Shown: in pieces, positions 10,453 to 20,600 of the stretch
Layout: every line of letters begins with the position of its first letter
Position numbering within the stretch: the stretch's first letter is position 1
Origin: Trichomonas vaginalis G3
Lineage: Eukaryota; Parabasalia; Trichomonadida; Trichomonadidae
Assembly: GCF_026262505.1 (NCBI RefSeq)
Contig: NC_067204.1
Location: forward strand, 18,144,165-18,208,164
Direction: 5' to 3'
Length of the DNA: 64,000 nucleotides
Program-made: the position numbers and the translations under genes
Notes under the pieces: generated by a model
The model's database searches: none
What the model was told of the DNA's origin: nothing
What the model saw: the letters and a program-made list of their open reading frames with translations, nothing else

Positions 10453-13400
10453 ATTTCCTTAGAGGTAGGGCAATGATAGAAAATTTTTGGAAAAAAAGTT
10501 CGGAGATCTTAAACGTATCATATTCCCTGCATGGTTTGGTATCTTCCGCCATGCGTTGTGCCAAACATATTGACACTTTCCAATAATTAATTTATGGTAT
10601 GAGTCACAGAGTTAGGTTATAAAAAGAAAGTAAATAATTGCAATTAGAAATCATATATGTCGGAAATCAAATGTTGATGAGCAGAAACCTTTTACTCATC
10701 ATAAAAGAGATAAATCACTAAAGATTTGTATACATTAAAATTTGATATTTGGTGCTCGAAAACTGTCTGATGGGACTCCTCCAAAATGAACCAATCTATC
10801 GCTGAGGACCAAATTAGATGATGTGGATGGTGTATTCTCTAATTCTAACTTAGGAAGAATGGGAACAAAACGAATGACGACAACAACATGTCAAACATAG
10901 ATTAAATATCTATGAATCAATAAAGTATACGTGCATTGAAGGTGATAACGATCACTTGAGGCTTATAACTCTTTGACTAAATTATGCAATAATTAAATAT
11001 AATCATTTTTATATTTTTATACTGATAGTAATTAATATACTATCCTGCTTAATAAATGGTATGATCAAATTTGTTTGAAAATTTAATTATGTATATGAAA
11101 CTATGTCTTCTATATAAAAATCAAAATTTTCGGACGAACCTAGATTGAACCTTTATGAAAATCTATCATTTTTGTTAATTGAGTTAATATGAATCTTTTA
11201 CATATGTATATATAGCATTGATAGCTTATATAATCATGGTTTATTCCATATTAACATATTTTTTCAGTTAAATTTGTTAATAATATCATGTAACAAATTA
11301 ATTCAAGATTAGAATGTCTACAAAATGCTAACAAATAAGAACAAAATACGATTTCTCGACTTAAATTTTAATATGGAGTAGTTTTTCGTTTAAATCTAAT
11401 TAAAAATGAATAAAAACTTATCTTGTACTATTTTCATTCAAAGATTTTAATAATGTAAATCATGCATTTTCATAATTCAGTACAGTTCTTTTTAGAATTA
11501 AAGTTGATGAGGATGATATTTGTGATTTAAAATAATTTGTTAATGTTCACCTTTTATTCATCACCTTGTGGTATGCCCTAAAGCAATAGCATTATCAATT
11601 CTGCTGAATTGATCAACTCAAAATTCCAAAAAAAATTCAAAATTTCAAAAATGAAATTAAACAATTTGAATTTTCACATGAAAAAATCAATTTCGAAAAA
11701 AATTTGGAAAATCAAAGTATTTGATAATTAGTCAAATAATCAATTTACATCGTTTTTACTCATAAAAAACAACTAATTTTTGATTTTGATATCATATTTG
11801 ATAAATACTCATTCCAGAGTTGACGTAATGTATTAATTATTGTTAGAGATATTGCTTTCGCAGCAAAATTCTTATTTCATGAAAGAAAAAAAAAATGATT
11901 TTATTCCAACAAAAACAAGTAAACAGATGAATGGAAACGTACTATATTTTCATAAATGTAGTAATCAGCGTGTCAGCTTTTGTTTATCATGTTCGAGTCA
12001 AAATGTATTAACTTGTAATAAGAAATATTCGAAGATTATATGAAGTATTGAGCATTCTTTGTAGAAATATTTGTAATTCATTACTAACATATATAATAAA
12101 GTTGTTTTTTTTTCCTTATTGCAATAATTTTGTCTGATTTTAATAACTTTTCATGTATACGAGTTGTGTGAATATGCATCATAATATGCGTAAATATACT
12201 TATTTGCGACGAATAATGTGGTTGCATAATGGAGGTGCTAAATTTTGATTTTTAATATGGGGCTTTGGTATGTATAATCATGTTCTTATCTCAACGTAGG
12301 AGTATTGGTGCAATATGATTAAAATTTACGAGGTTGATCTTAAATTGAATAATTCTGGAGTATAAATCACAATGCAGCTAATTCTATGTTAAAGATAGAT
12401 ACAGATTGTAGTAATCAATTAGGGAGTACAAATTCATTCTTTCATTTCTGTCGTATTGAGCAGAAAGGAAGAGATCATAACCCTAGGAAAAAAAGCCCAA
12501 ATTTGTCACTTTTCATAGTACGTTAAACTCAATTCGCTCGGCGAATGCCGAGCACACGTACTCATCATTCAACATAATATTCTCATTCTTTGGTTATTAT
12601 AGTGCCAGACAACACAAGATTTCAAAGAATTACTTGAGTTTTCAATTAATCTTAATCCGATTTTAGATTTATCGAGAACTCCATCATCACAATCACATAC
12701 TTCAGTGCGGTAACTACAATTATCCATATACAGAAGGAAGTTCTTTTCGAACAACTCATTTGGAGTCTGTTTTGGAAAGAACTTCTTTCTGTCCGACTTA
12801 ATTTCATAGTTCCTGATCAACCAAAAGACAGAAACCACACACTATCTACTTAGGAAAGGAGTTCTTTCTAAATCTTCCTTAAATTGAGATTTTACGAGAG
12901 ATAACCCTTCTATTGCACTTAAAAATGAACATTTTGATATCTTTAGTATCACACATGGTCATATATAGTATTTCATCTACATGAATACATTCATCTTTCG
13001 AAGTCTCTCATTAAATGGGAGGCTTCGAAAGATGAATCGTTTTATTCATACAACTTTAAATCTCGAACACATTTAGAGAGTGAGTATATCATTTTATTCT
13101 TGTTTTGAGTTTATTCTGATTCAAAAATTGCAGTGAAAACAGAAGTTCACACATCATATCTGAATGTGAGCTCATCTATACTTATACGATCTCAATACCT
13201 CCACTCTAAGCATAAGAGGTGAAGTTATATAAAAATTATCAGATGCGTTGAAGTCTCAAAAGTATTGCCTGAATGCTTGTTTCATATTTGTCCAAGTAGT
13301 TTCAATGAATAAATGTATTGTTTTTTATAATTTCGATTTATTTTTAGAAAATATTCAATATAAACCTTTATTGTGTTATTTACATCTCATAAATTCTCTG

Positions 13401-13870
13401 TCTAAATCATATAAAAGCGCGTTTTACCCCTATGAATCAAGAAATTCATTCAATATTCATGGTATATTTATTAAATTTATACGATTTACTAATAATCAAT
13501 ATTATATCCTCATAAATAGCAATATATTTTGGTAATCTATGATAATCATATACAATATTTGAAATCAAATTTTCATTAGTTTAGGTTCCTTGTTAATAGT
13601 AAACAATTATATTTATTACTAATAATAAAATCTATGTGTCGTATTGAAATTCAATAAAATTACTTATTCGGTCCAAAAAAACAAATTAGATAAAATTTTT
13701 CTTTTTTTATGTAATTTTTGTTTTTCATTTTTCTCAAGATCCTAAGTTATGTTCTAACTTTTGACATCATATCCTATCATGCTAGGCTATATATTATAGC
13801 ATATCCAAAAGGCAAGGAAATCTATCAGAGAAGCCTTTTTGACCTATCGTTGCCCTACCTCTATTTCCTT
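10453..13870. mobile_element. 3.4-kb TIR DNA element with 8-bp target duplication (element 10461-13862)
   Basis: The left end at 10461 reads AGAGGTAGGGCAATGATAG. The right end (13844-13862) is its inverted copy with one mismatch. The octamer ATTTCCTT lies directly outside both ends (10453-10460 and 13863-13870), a perfect target-site duplication. An 8-bp duplication suits hAT, P or Merlin-like families; which one is unknown. No transposase is readable: the longest frames inside are under 100 codons and have no family resemblance. The element contains perfect hairpins (12536-12553; arms 12989-13003 and 13023-13037). It is probably a non-autonomous copy or a long-decayed one, and it ends about 125 bp before the SAM-domain gene. 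Confidence 0.75.
12989..13037. repeat. 15-bp perfect inverted repeat inside the 3.4-kb element
   Basis: Arms 12989-13003 and 13023-13037 are exact reverse complements (ATTCATCTTTCGAAG). The 19-nt interval can itself pair partly (CTCTCATT with AATGGGAG). A second, GC-rich hairpin, GCTCGGC-GAAT-GCCGAGC, lies at 12536-12553. Confidence 0.8.
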
Positions 13871-13993
13871 TTGTCCTCTGGATTTTGCTACTTATAAAAT
13901 GGTTACTTTGATATATGATATCGGCTAATTTCCTGATTTTACATTTTGAATCAAATATTTAAGGTTCTATATAAAATTATTGTAAAAAAGTAA

Positions 13994-15100
13994 ATGTCTG
14001 TTTTAGAATGGAGTGTAGACGATGTTATTAAGTACCTAGGAGAGATAGGACTTGACCAATATGCTACAGACTTCAGAGCCAACGAAATTAGCGGAAATGT
14101 TATACCTTTACTCGAAGAATCCCACCTTAAAGAAATGGGCGTCTTTAAAATCGGTCATAGACTCCTTTTAAAGAAGTTTATTTTAGATGTACGTTCAGGA
14201 CAATTTGGAAAACAATCCAGTAGGCGCGAAGCTTCAAATAACGTTTCTCCATCATCAACTCAGGATGTTAGGAAGAGTACATCAAATATATCTCGTAGCA
14301 TTGATACACCTCCTCAAGCACAATCTCCAAAGCAATCTCCAGCTCAAGCGCCAAAACAAGATGTATCACCAAAACAAGCACCTACTCCAAAATCATCGAA
14401 TTCATCAAAACCACCAATGGATGATGGAGATATGGGTGGCGATGAACCAGCACCAGCTCCAAAGAAGAGACCGACATTACCAAGCGAAAAAGCAGCTCGT
14501 GCAAAAGCTGCAGCTGCAGCTGATACACCACCAAAGTCTCCAAAGCCTGCTCCTGCAAAGAAACCATCAGCTGGAGGCGCACTTAACAAGACATTACGTA
14601 GAAATGCACCACCACCTGCAGAAGCAGATGCCAACGATGATCGTGTTTCTTGCAGTTATTGCGGCAGAAAATTCGCTTCAGACAGAATTGAAAAGCATGA
14701 AGAAATTTGCCGTAGACAATCGATGAAAAAGACAAAAGTTTTCGATTCTTCCAAACAACGTCTTGAAGGCGAAGCTGCATCATTTGCAAAGGTCTCTAAG
14801 AACAAACCAAAACCAAAGAAGGAAACAATCAATGGTGTTCCAAAGTACAAACTTCAACATCAAGAACTTGTTAAAGCTATGCGTGCTGCAAGAAAACTGC
14901 AAGCATATCAAGATGCTGTTGAAAGAGGTGAAGCTGTTGGCCCGCCACCAGAGATGCCAAAGATCGAATTGGTCGATGATGATAGAGTTCAGTGCCCTCA
15001 TTGCGGCAGAAAGTTCGGTGAAGAGCAAGCTAGGAGGCATATTCCTAATTGCACAGGCGGTCACGGAGGTATGGCACAGCGTCGTACTGGAAGAAGATAA
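13994..15100 (+). CDS. SAM domain plus two C2HC zinc fingers (ZC2HC1-like)
   Basis: A 368-residue protein. Residues 1-70 form a SAM domain (EWSVDDVIKYLGEIGLDQYA, later LKEMGVFKIGHRLLLKKF). A low-complexity Pro/Ala/Ser/Lys linker follows (about 75-215). Two zf-C2HC_5-type fingers of the form C-x2-C-x11-H-x4-C come next, at about 220-240 (CSYCGRKF) and 333-355 (CPHCGRKF), each preceded by a short RV segment. ZC2HC1/FAM164 proteins with this paired finger arrangement are widespread in flagellated eukaryotes, so a basal-body or cytoskeletal adaptor is likely; SAM would supply oligomerisation. Several long antisense and offset frames across the linker are composition artefacts. The gene ends in TAAA. 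Confidence 0.85.
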   Translation: MSVLEWSVDDVIKYLGEIGLDQYATDFRANEISGNVIPLLEESHLKEMGVFKIGHRLLLKKFILDVRSGQFGKQSSRREASNNVSPSSTQDVRKSTSNISRSIDTPPQAQSPKQSPAQAPKQDVSPKQAPTPKSSNSSKPPMDDGDMGGDEPAPAPKKRPTLPSEKAARAKAAAAADTPPKSPKPAPAKKPSAGGALNKTLRRNAPPPAEADANDDRVSCSYCGRKFASDRIEKHEEICRRQSMKKTKVFDSSKQRLEGEAASFAKVSKNKPKPKKETINGVPKYKLQHQELVKAMRAARKLQAYQDAVERGEAVGPPPEMPKIELVDDDRVQCPHCGRKFGEEQARRHIPNCTGGHGGMAQRRTGRR

Positions 15101-15465
15101 ATTTAGTATTTTAAACATGGGAGTTTTATTTATGTTAAATTCATTACTCGTTTTTTTTTTATCTAAAATTGAGTCCTAAAAAGTGAGAAAAAAAGCTTTT
15201 GATTATAACTTTTCAAGTAAACACTATTGTGATATCAATGTAGGTTCTCTTCATGAAAAAAATCCGCTTCATTGCGCATGTGCATGCAATAATAAAGAAA
15301 TGGCTGAGTTTCATCAAAAAAAGTTGTGAATATTAAATTAATAAAATATGAACTTTATTAAACTGTTGTAAAGCTTTCAGTTGTCTCTGTTAAGATTACT
15401 CTAATGAGTGATTACATCTGATGATATAAAGAAAGGTAATATGAAGATAGTATTTTAAAAATATT
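15101..15465. other. Intergenic spacer
   Basis: A 3' flank and AT-rich spacer between the SAM gene and tRNA-Asn. Nothing is recognised. Confidence 0.6.
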
Positions 15466-15471
15466 AAAAAA
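15466..15471 (-). terminator. Pol III T-run terminator for tRNA-Asn
   Basis: Six T residues on the minus strand, two bases downstream of the tRNA 3' end. Confidence 0.75.
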
Positions 15472-15472
15472 T

Positions 15473-15546
15473 CTCCTCCCGTGTGTCTCGAACACACGAC
15501 TTCCAGATTAACAGTCTGACACTCTAACCAACTGAGTTAGGGAGGA
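15473..15546 (-). tRNA. tRNA-Asn (GTT)
   Basis: A 74-nt cloverleaf including the discriminator G. Acceptor stem TCCTCCC/GGGAGGA; D arm ACTC/GAGT with an AGTTGG loop; anticodon stem TCAGA/TCTGG around the loop CTGTTAA (anticodon GTT, asparagine); T arm GTGTG/CACAC with TTCGAGA. No intron. CCA is not encoded. Confidence 0.97.
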
Positions 15547-15730
15547 ATTTACATTTGCATAGAATTTAGTGACCTAGTAATAATAAAATACACTTTTTAG
15601 AATTTCTCAATTGATCAAATCACTATAAAAATTGCACATGCAATAATGAAAAATGTGAACTCATATTTAAAAAATAATAAATTTGTCAATGATGTATGAT
15701 TATATAAACAAACATATTTTTATTCAATAC

Positions 15731-17005
15731 TTAGTTGCTGAGCTTAATATCAATTAGAACTCCAATAGGGAGATGAGATGATGGCCATTGGTTATTTGGC
15801 ATGAAATGATGGTAACTTTTTGCATCTTCTTGAGTTGTTGTTACGAGATTTCCGGTTGGATACATCTGAGAAGAGGCAAAGATATAATCTGAAATAACCA
15901 TTTCGTCGTTCTCCCATTGAGTGAAAAATTCAGGCGTTGTATAATTCACGCACTTAAACTGGTCATTTGCTTTGATGAGATTGAAAGGTTTTGAGTTTGG
16001 TTCAAAGCCAAAGCTTCCGCAAATGATTTTTTGAACAGAAAGATCTTTAACTCTGTCCAAGATGATATTTATCTGTGCTTCTATGATCTTCGAGTCGAAA
16101 TGATTTGGAAATAGTGAAGTATGGATCAAATAAAAAGATTGGCCCTGTAATCTGACAACTGACAACTGGAAAATAGCATCATTTTCAAGGAGCTGCAGTT
16201 TTGTGATCTGTTCATTTGCAGGAAGGTCACTAAACTGAATTGTAACAGTTCTTTCCACTGATAATCTTGCGGTCAAGAAAAATGTCGCAATTCCTGAATG
16301 TGGAGCACCAGGAATTCTTGTTCTTGTGCCAAATGATGAAACACATCCATATCCAATTGTTCTCATCCTTTCTGTAAGTTCATGAAGAGATTTTTCTTCG
16401 ATTTCTTGTAAACAAAAGAGACTTGGCTTCAGCATTTGGGCAATGTTCAAAATGTGCTCCATTCTGTATTCCCATGCTAAATAACGTGCTGGCGTGGAAT
16501 GAAAGCGAGATTGTTTAGCTTCATGCTGAGCAATGATATTCCATGAGATAATGGAGAACTGGCCGTTCTGAACAGCCCATTTGAACTGTGGAGCGCAATC
16601 TTCAGCTTGATTTGTCTGTCTTAAATTGTTAAGAGCTTGAATTTGAGAAACATAGAATAGGCTGTTGCCGGAATATAGTAGAGTTTTAAGTTTTAAGCAT
16701 TCCGAAAGCTCTGGAGGTAAATAATCAAGACAGTTATCCCTAATATCTAAATATTCTAAATTTGTAAGGAGACCTATCTCTGGCGGTAAAGCAGTAAGTT
16801 TAATTCCTCGCATATCTAAGCATCTAACCTCTGTTAATGGTTGAAATGTTAATAATCCATTAGTTGAATCTGGATAATTCAAAAATCTAACATTTGTAGC
16901 TTTACTTACTTTCTTTTCATATTCTTCCTTTTCGAACTCACTTGATATAGGAAGAATTACTATTTGTTTTCCATAAATTTCATTATTTTCATGAAAAACG
17001 TTCAT
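15731..17005 (-). CDS. CCR4/CNOT6-like LRR-EEP protein, probably catalytically impaired
   Basis: A 424-residue protein with the CCR4 plan: about four leucine-rich repeats (residues about 50-125), then an endonuclease/exonuclease/phosphatase domain (about 150-424). Family motifs are visible: SWNIIAQ, a YRMEHILNIAQMLKPSLFCLQEI block with the Mg-binding Glu, and near the C-terminus DYIF and PSSHLP. CCR4 enzymes remove mRNA poly(A) tails in the CCR4-NOT complex. Here the GDFN catalytic motif reads GSFG (Asp and Asn lost) and the final SDH reads SSH (Asp lost); the usual NTHL reads IHTSL. So the protein may be an inactive deadenylase paralogue that keeps the LRR contact with the complex. No clear TCA initiator precedes the ATG. 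Confidence 0.85.
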   Translation of the reverse strand: MNVFHENNEIYGKQIVILPISSEFEKEEYEKKVSKATNVRFLNYPDSTNGLLTFQPLTEVRCLDMRGIKLTALPPEIGLLTNLEYLDIRDNCLDYLPPELSECLKLKTLLYSGNSLFYVSQIQALNNLRQTNQAEDCAPQFKWAVQNGQFSIISWNIIAQHEAKQSRFHSTPARYLAWEYRMEHILNIAQMLKPSLFCLQEIEEKSLHELTERMRTIGYGCVSSFGTRTRIPGAPHSGIATFFLTARLSVERTVTIQFSDLPANEQITKLQLLENDAIFQLSVVRLQGQSFYLIHTSLFPNHFDSKIIEAQINIILDRVKDLSVQKIICGSFGFEPNSKPFNLIKANDQFKCVNYTTPEFFTQWENDEMVISDYIFASSQMYPTGNLVTTTQEDAKSYHHFMPNNQWPSSHLPIGVLIDIKLSN

Positions 17006-17682
17006 TTTTTATGCTCAATATTTTTCAATTAATCTCTATTGGCGCTACGCACCGATATAATATAGAAAGTAGGAAAGTAATCAGCTTTTACTATATACAA
17101 AAATTAGTTGTATCGAATGGTATTGCTGAGGTGTTTACTCTGAGAAAGTTATTCAAATTTAACAAAAATATATCTGATTAATTTTATTATTTATGAATAT
17201 TATGTATATATCTATGCCAAATATAATCAAACTCATAATAGTTTACCTTGAAACTGTCTAGAAGTTGAAGAAAGAAACATCATTTTGAATAAATTTCATA
17301 CATTTTAGGAATTAAATCTCAATAACTAAGGTAGCATTTACATGAAGAACACGATTTTTTATGGAGTAACGATAAAAAGTATTTTCACTGAGATGATTAG
17401 CAAAATTGCAATTATCAACTAGAATCTTGAAGGGTGGAGTAAGCATTGAGATTATACATCACTGATTCAAATCAGAATATGCTTAAGCTCGGGCTAAAAT
17501 TTATCTAATGAAATAAAAAATGCTCTCATATTTTGTTGTAAAAGTGTCGTAATAAAAATTTACTAAAAGTGACAAATTTAATACCCAGAATCATCATTTA
17601 ACACTATAGTCAATAATGAAAATTTTTTTGATAAAAATAATTGAACTTTTTCTATCGTTATAGATTTTAGTTACTATTTTAA
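17006..17682. other. Divergent intergenic region
   Basis: An AT-rich spacer between divergently transcribed genes. The GC-rich decamer GGCGCTACGC at 17041 also occurs in the hairpin at 40123. No gene is seen. Confidence 0.55.
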
Positions 17683-20600
17683 ATGGATGGAGAGAATGAT
17701 AGTAAAAGTAGCCCATTAGAGAACTTTAAGGCAACACTTAACAAGAAGGTTCCAATTAACTTTGTAATTTACCTAATTCGTCGGTGTCCATTACCAAAAT
17801 TTGTATATTACGTCGTTCTCATCATTCTCTTAATCCAAAACTATCTATTTACCATCCTTCCACTTACTCACAAAATCGAATTTGAAAATTTAGTGTCTTT
17901 ATTGCAATTATTTTCAAAAATTGTTTTAATAAATGCGGATATAGTCAACAATTTCGATTTCATTCGTCATATATTTTTCGTTTACATCGCATATTTCATC
18001 ATTTATTGCTATTCATTGGCTACTTATCGAAAAGAAGGCGTCGTAAAACCTTTCTTTGGCTATTTGTATATAATAATCGATACATTCTTACATACCATTT
18101 TCACTCCGATGATCATTTTACAATGTTTAATAGTAATTAACAGATATTTAGTAATCGAAGTTGAAAGTAGCGATATAATTCTTTTTGCAGTAACTGTATT
18201 ATTCATGAATATTTTCTGTTGTTTCAAGTACATGTTCATTAACAACTTTGTTTTACTTTCGATTCATCCTACAGAAAATATTTTATACTTACCTTACTTC
18301 CTTTACTTTGTATTGATGCCATTGTTTACTAGTATCGGTTATATATTCAATAATTCATATTACTTCTTATTCCCAGGAACTTTTTCCTTTATTTATGGAA
18401 TTATATTTTTTGCAAAGCCATACATAACTTGCAGGTTTTTGGGAACAATTACCTTCATAGTTTCACTTACGATAGGTACTTCCGTGTATTGTTACAATTT
18501 TATTACAAATTTCGTTTCAGAATCAACAATCATCTGTATCAACGTAGCCTTTGCAATTGTCGTTGCCATTATACACAAAGTTATTCTATTCTATTTCAAA
18601 AAGAAGGCAAGAATTGCGATACAATCTCCAGATTTTGTTGACGAGGTAAATTCGCCAACTACAGCAGCTCAGATCTACGCTTATGCTGCTATGCAAGGCT
18701 GTTCACAAATTTTTGAATGTATTCATATAGAAGCTTTACAAAGAAAATTTGGCGAATCTACAATGGTCAGTTACTATTTATGCGTTAGCGAGATGTCTCT
18801 TCCTCATTTCCCACGCTCTGTTGTCACAAAGCCATCAGGATATCTCAAAAGCGATGAAGTATTTTGCGAAATTCACCAAAGAATGACGAACCCATGCTCA
18901 AAAGAGGATATTATATCAATGCATCATATTTGCGCATTAGATATTTATAACTGTCTCAAAAAATGTTCAGATTCCCTCATAACAATTACGGATTTAATTT
19001 TCAATGAGTCATTCAATATTCTATCGTTCAATACTTTACGAAGTTACGATATTTTCAGTGAATGTTTTCAGAGGATTATCGTGTTTATGCAGATGTTTCT
19101 GAACTCCCCATACATCGACAACATCTCCAACATATTCCTGACCATATGTCCTTCTGCTTATCATAAAAAAGAAATCGAATTTTGGCAAAATATTAATTAC
19201 GACGGCCCATTCGAAAAAGACAACACATCTGTAACAGACAACAAGTCTAAGTACGAATACACCTCTACTTTAAAGAAATCTCCAAACAGAACTCAGAAAT
19301 TTAAAGATATCGCGGACGACTTTTCAGAAAGGAAAGTAGATACGTTCATTGAAAGGAAAGGCCCGTACTCATACTCCCGTAAAGGAATCTTGATGTGGTT
19401 CGCTTTCCTTGGCGTTTTATTAATTCATATCGTATTTACTTACATGATACAGCGCGATTACAGAACCGCCATACATACATCCAATTCTATCTCTAATACC
19501 TACGAATTACTGCATCAATTGGCCAATATTACGAGTTTTGGACCTTTAATTGATATTTTATACGACGACCCTTACAGAGACGACTCCTTATACACACAGG
19601 ACACATTTAACTACATAAAGAACACGATAAACGACTGTATGTTGTTTTTCGACGAAGTTCGAAGATATCATTTTTCAATTTACGATTCCTACTACTTCCA
19701 ACACACATATAAGTTCATGTCCGGGACCAACGTTGATGTTTCCACCACTATTTTCCAGCAACTCTACCAAAACGTCATATATTTATATGAAACCGTTCTA
19801 GATTTGATGGGATCGTACAGACAAGAGCTGAACATATCACAGCAAGTGTATTGTGGATACGTACAACATCTACATCAGTTCAATTCCCAGTTTTACCAGG
19901 CAATTTCGTCAGCCGAGAATTATCCCAAAGTAATTCTTCATCATAAGGCCGGAATCCTTATCCTTATACACTCCTTCTTGTATCTCTTCGTTCTTGCTAT
20001 AATAATCATCCTCTTCCACGCTGGTTACAAGAGAGAACACTCATTTTATTATGAACTCAAAAAAGTGTCAAAAAGTTTTTTGGTAAAATTGAAAGCTTTT
20101 TACAAAAAAGTGTCAGAATCATCATTAGAGATTGAGAACCAATTTGTTCTTGCAAAGAAGAATGACGAGACAATAACTAAGCCCATTTATTTACCATTCC
20201 TTTCTTTAGTTTATTTACCAACTTTGTTATTATTTATTTTTTCTGTTTTGACGATTATTTTTTCAGTTTCTTCTATGAATTGTTTCATTTCTACAATGAA
20301 CAATAGAATAGAAAGCTACGGCTACTTGATTTCTTTTGAGTTATGCATGTCAAAGTCATCTTTAGACTCAATTTTAACAATAAGAAATCAAAGTTGTTCT
20401 GACATTTCTGACACTTTGAAAGAGATATCACAAACATTAGAAATGATGTCCAATCATTCAGACACGAAGTATGGAAAGTCAACACCTCTTTGCAAGCTTT
20501 GTTTTCCTAAGTATTTCCAGATTTTTTCGGATTCACAAACATTGATTGAACAAGAATCCTCAATTTTCTTGAAATTGTTGTCAAATGTTTTGATTTCTAT

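Noticed and set aside
11840-12043. 67-codon frame
   Set aside because: Short, AT-driven composition, no initiator and no family resemblance.
12569-13535. Frames of 89 and 95 codons as possible transposase pieces in the 3.4-kb element
   Set aside because: Low-complexity translations with no recognisable motif; one covers hairpin DNA.
14187-14850. Several 60-180 codon frames in other phases over the SAM/zinc-finger gene
   Set aside because: Artefacts of the Pro/Ala/Gln-rich linker; the real frame has SAM and two zinc fingers.
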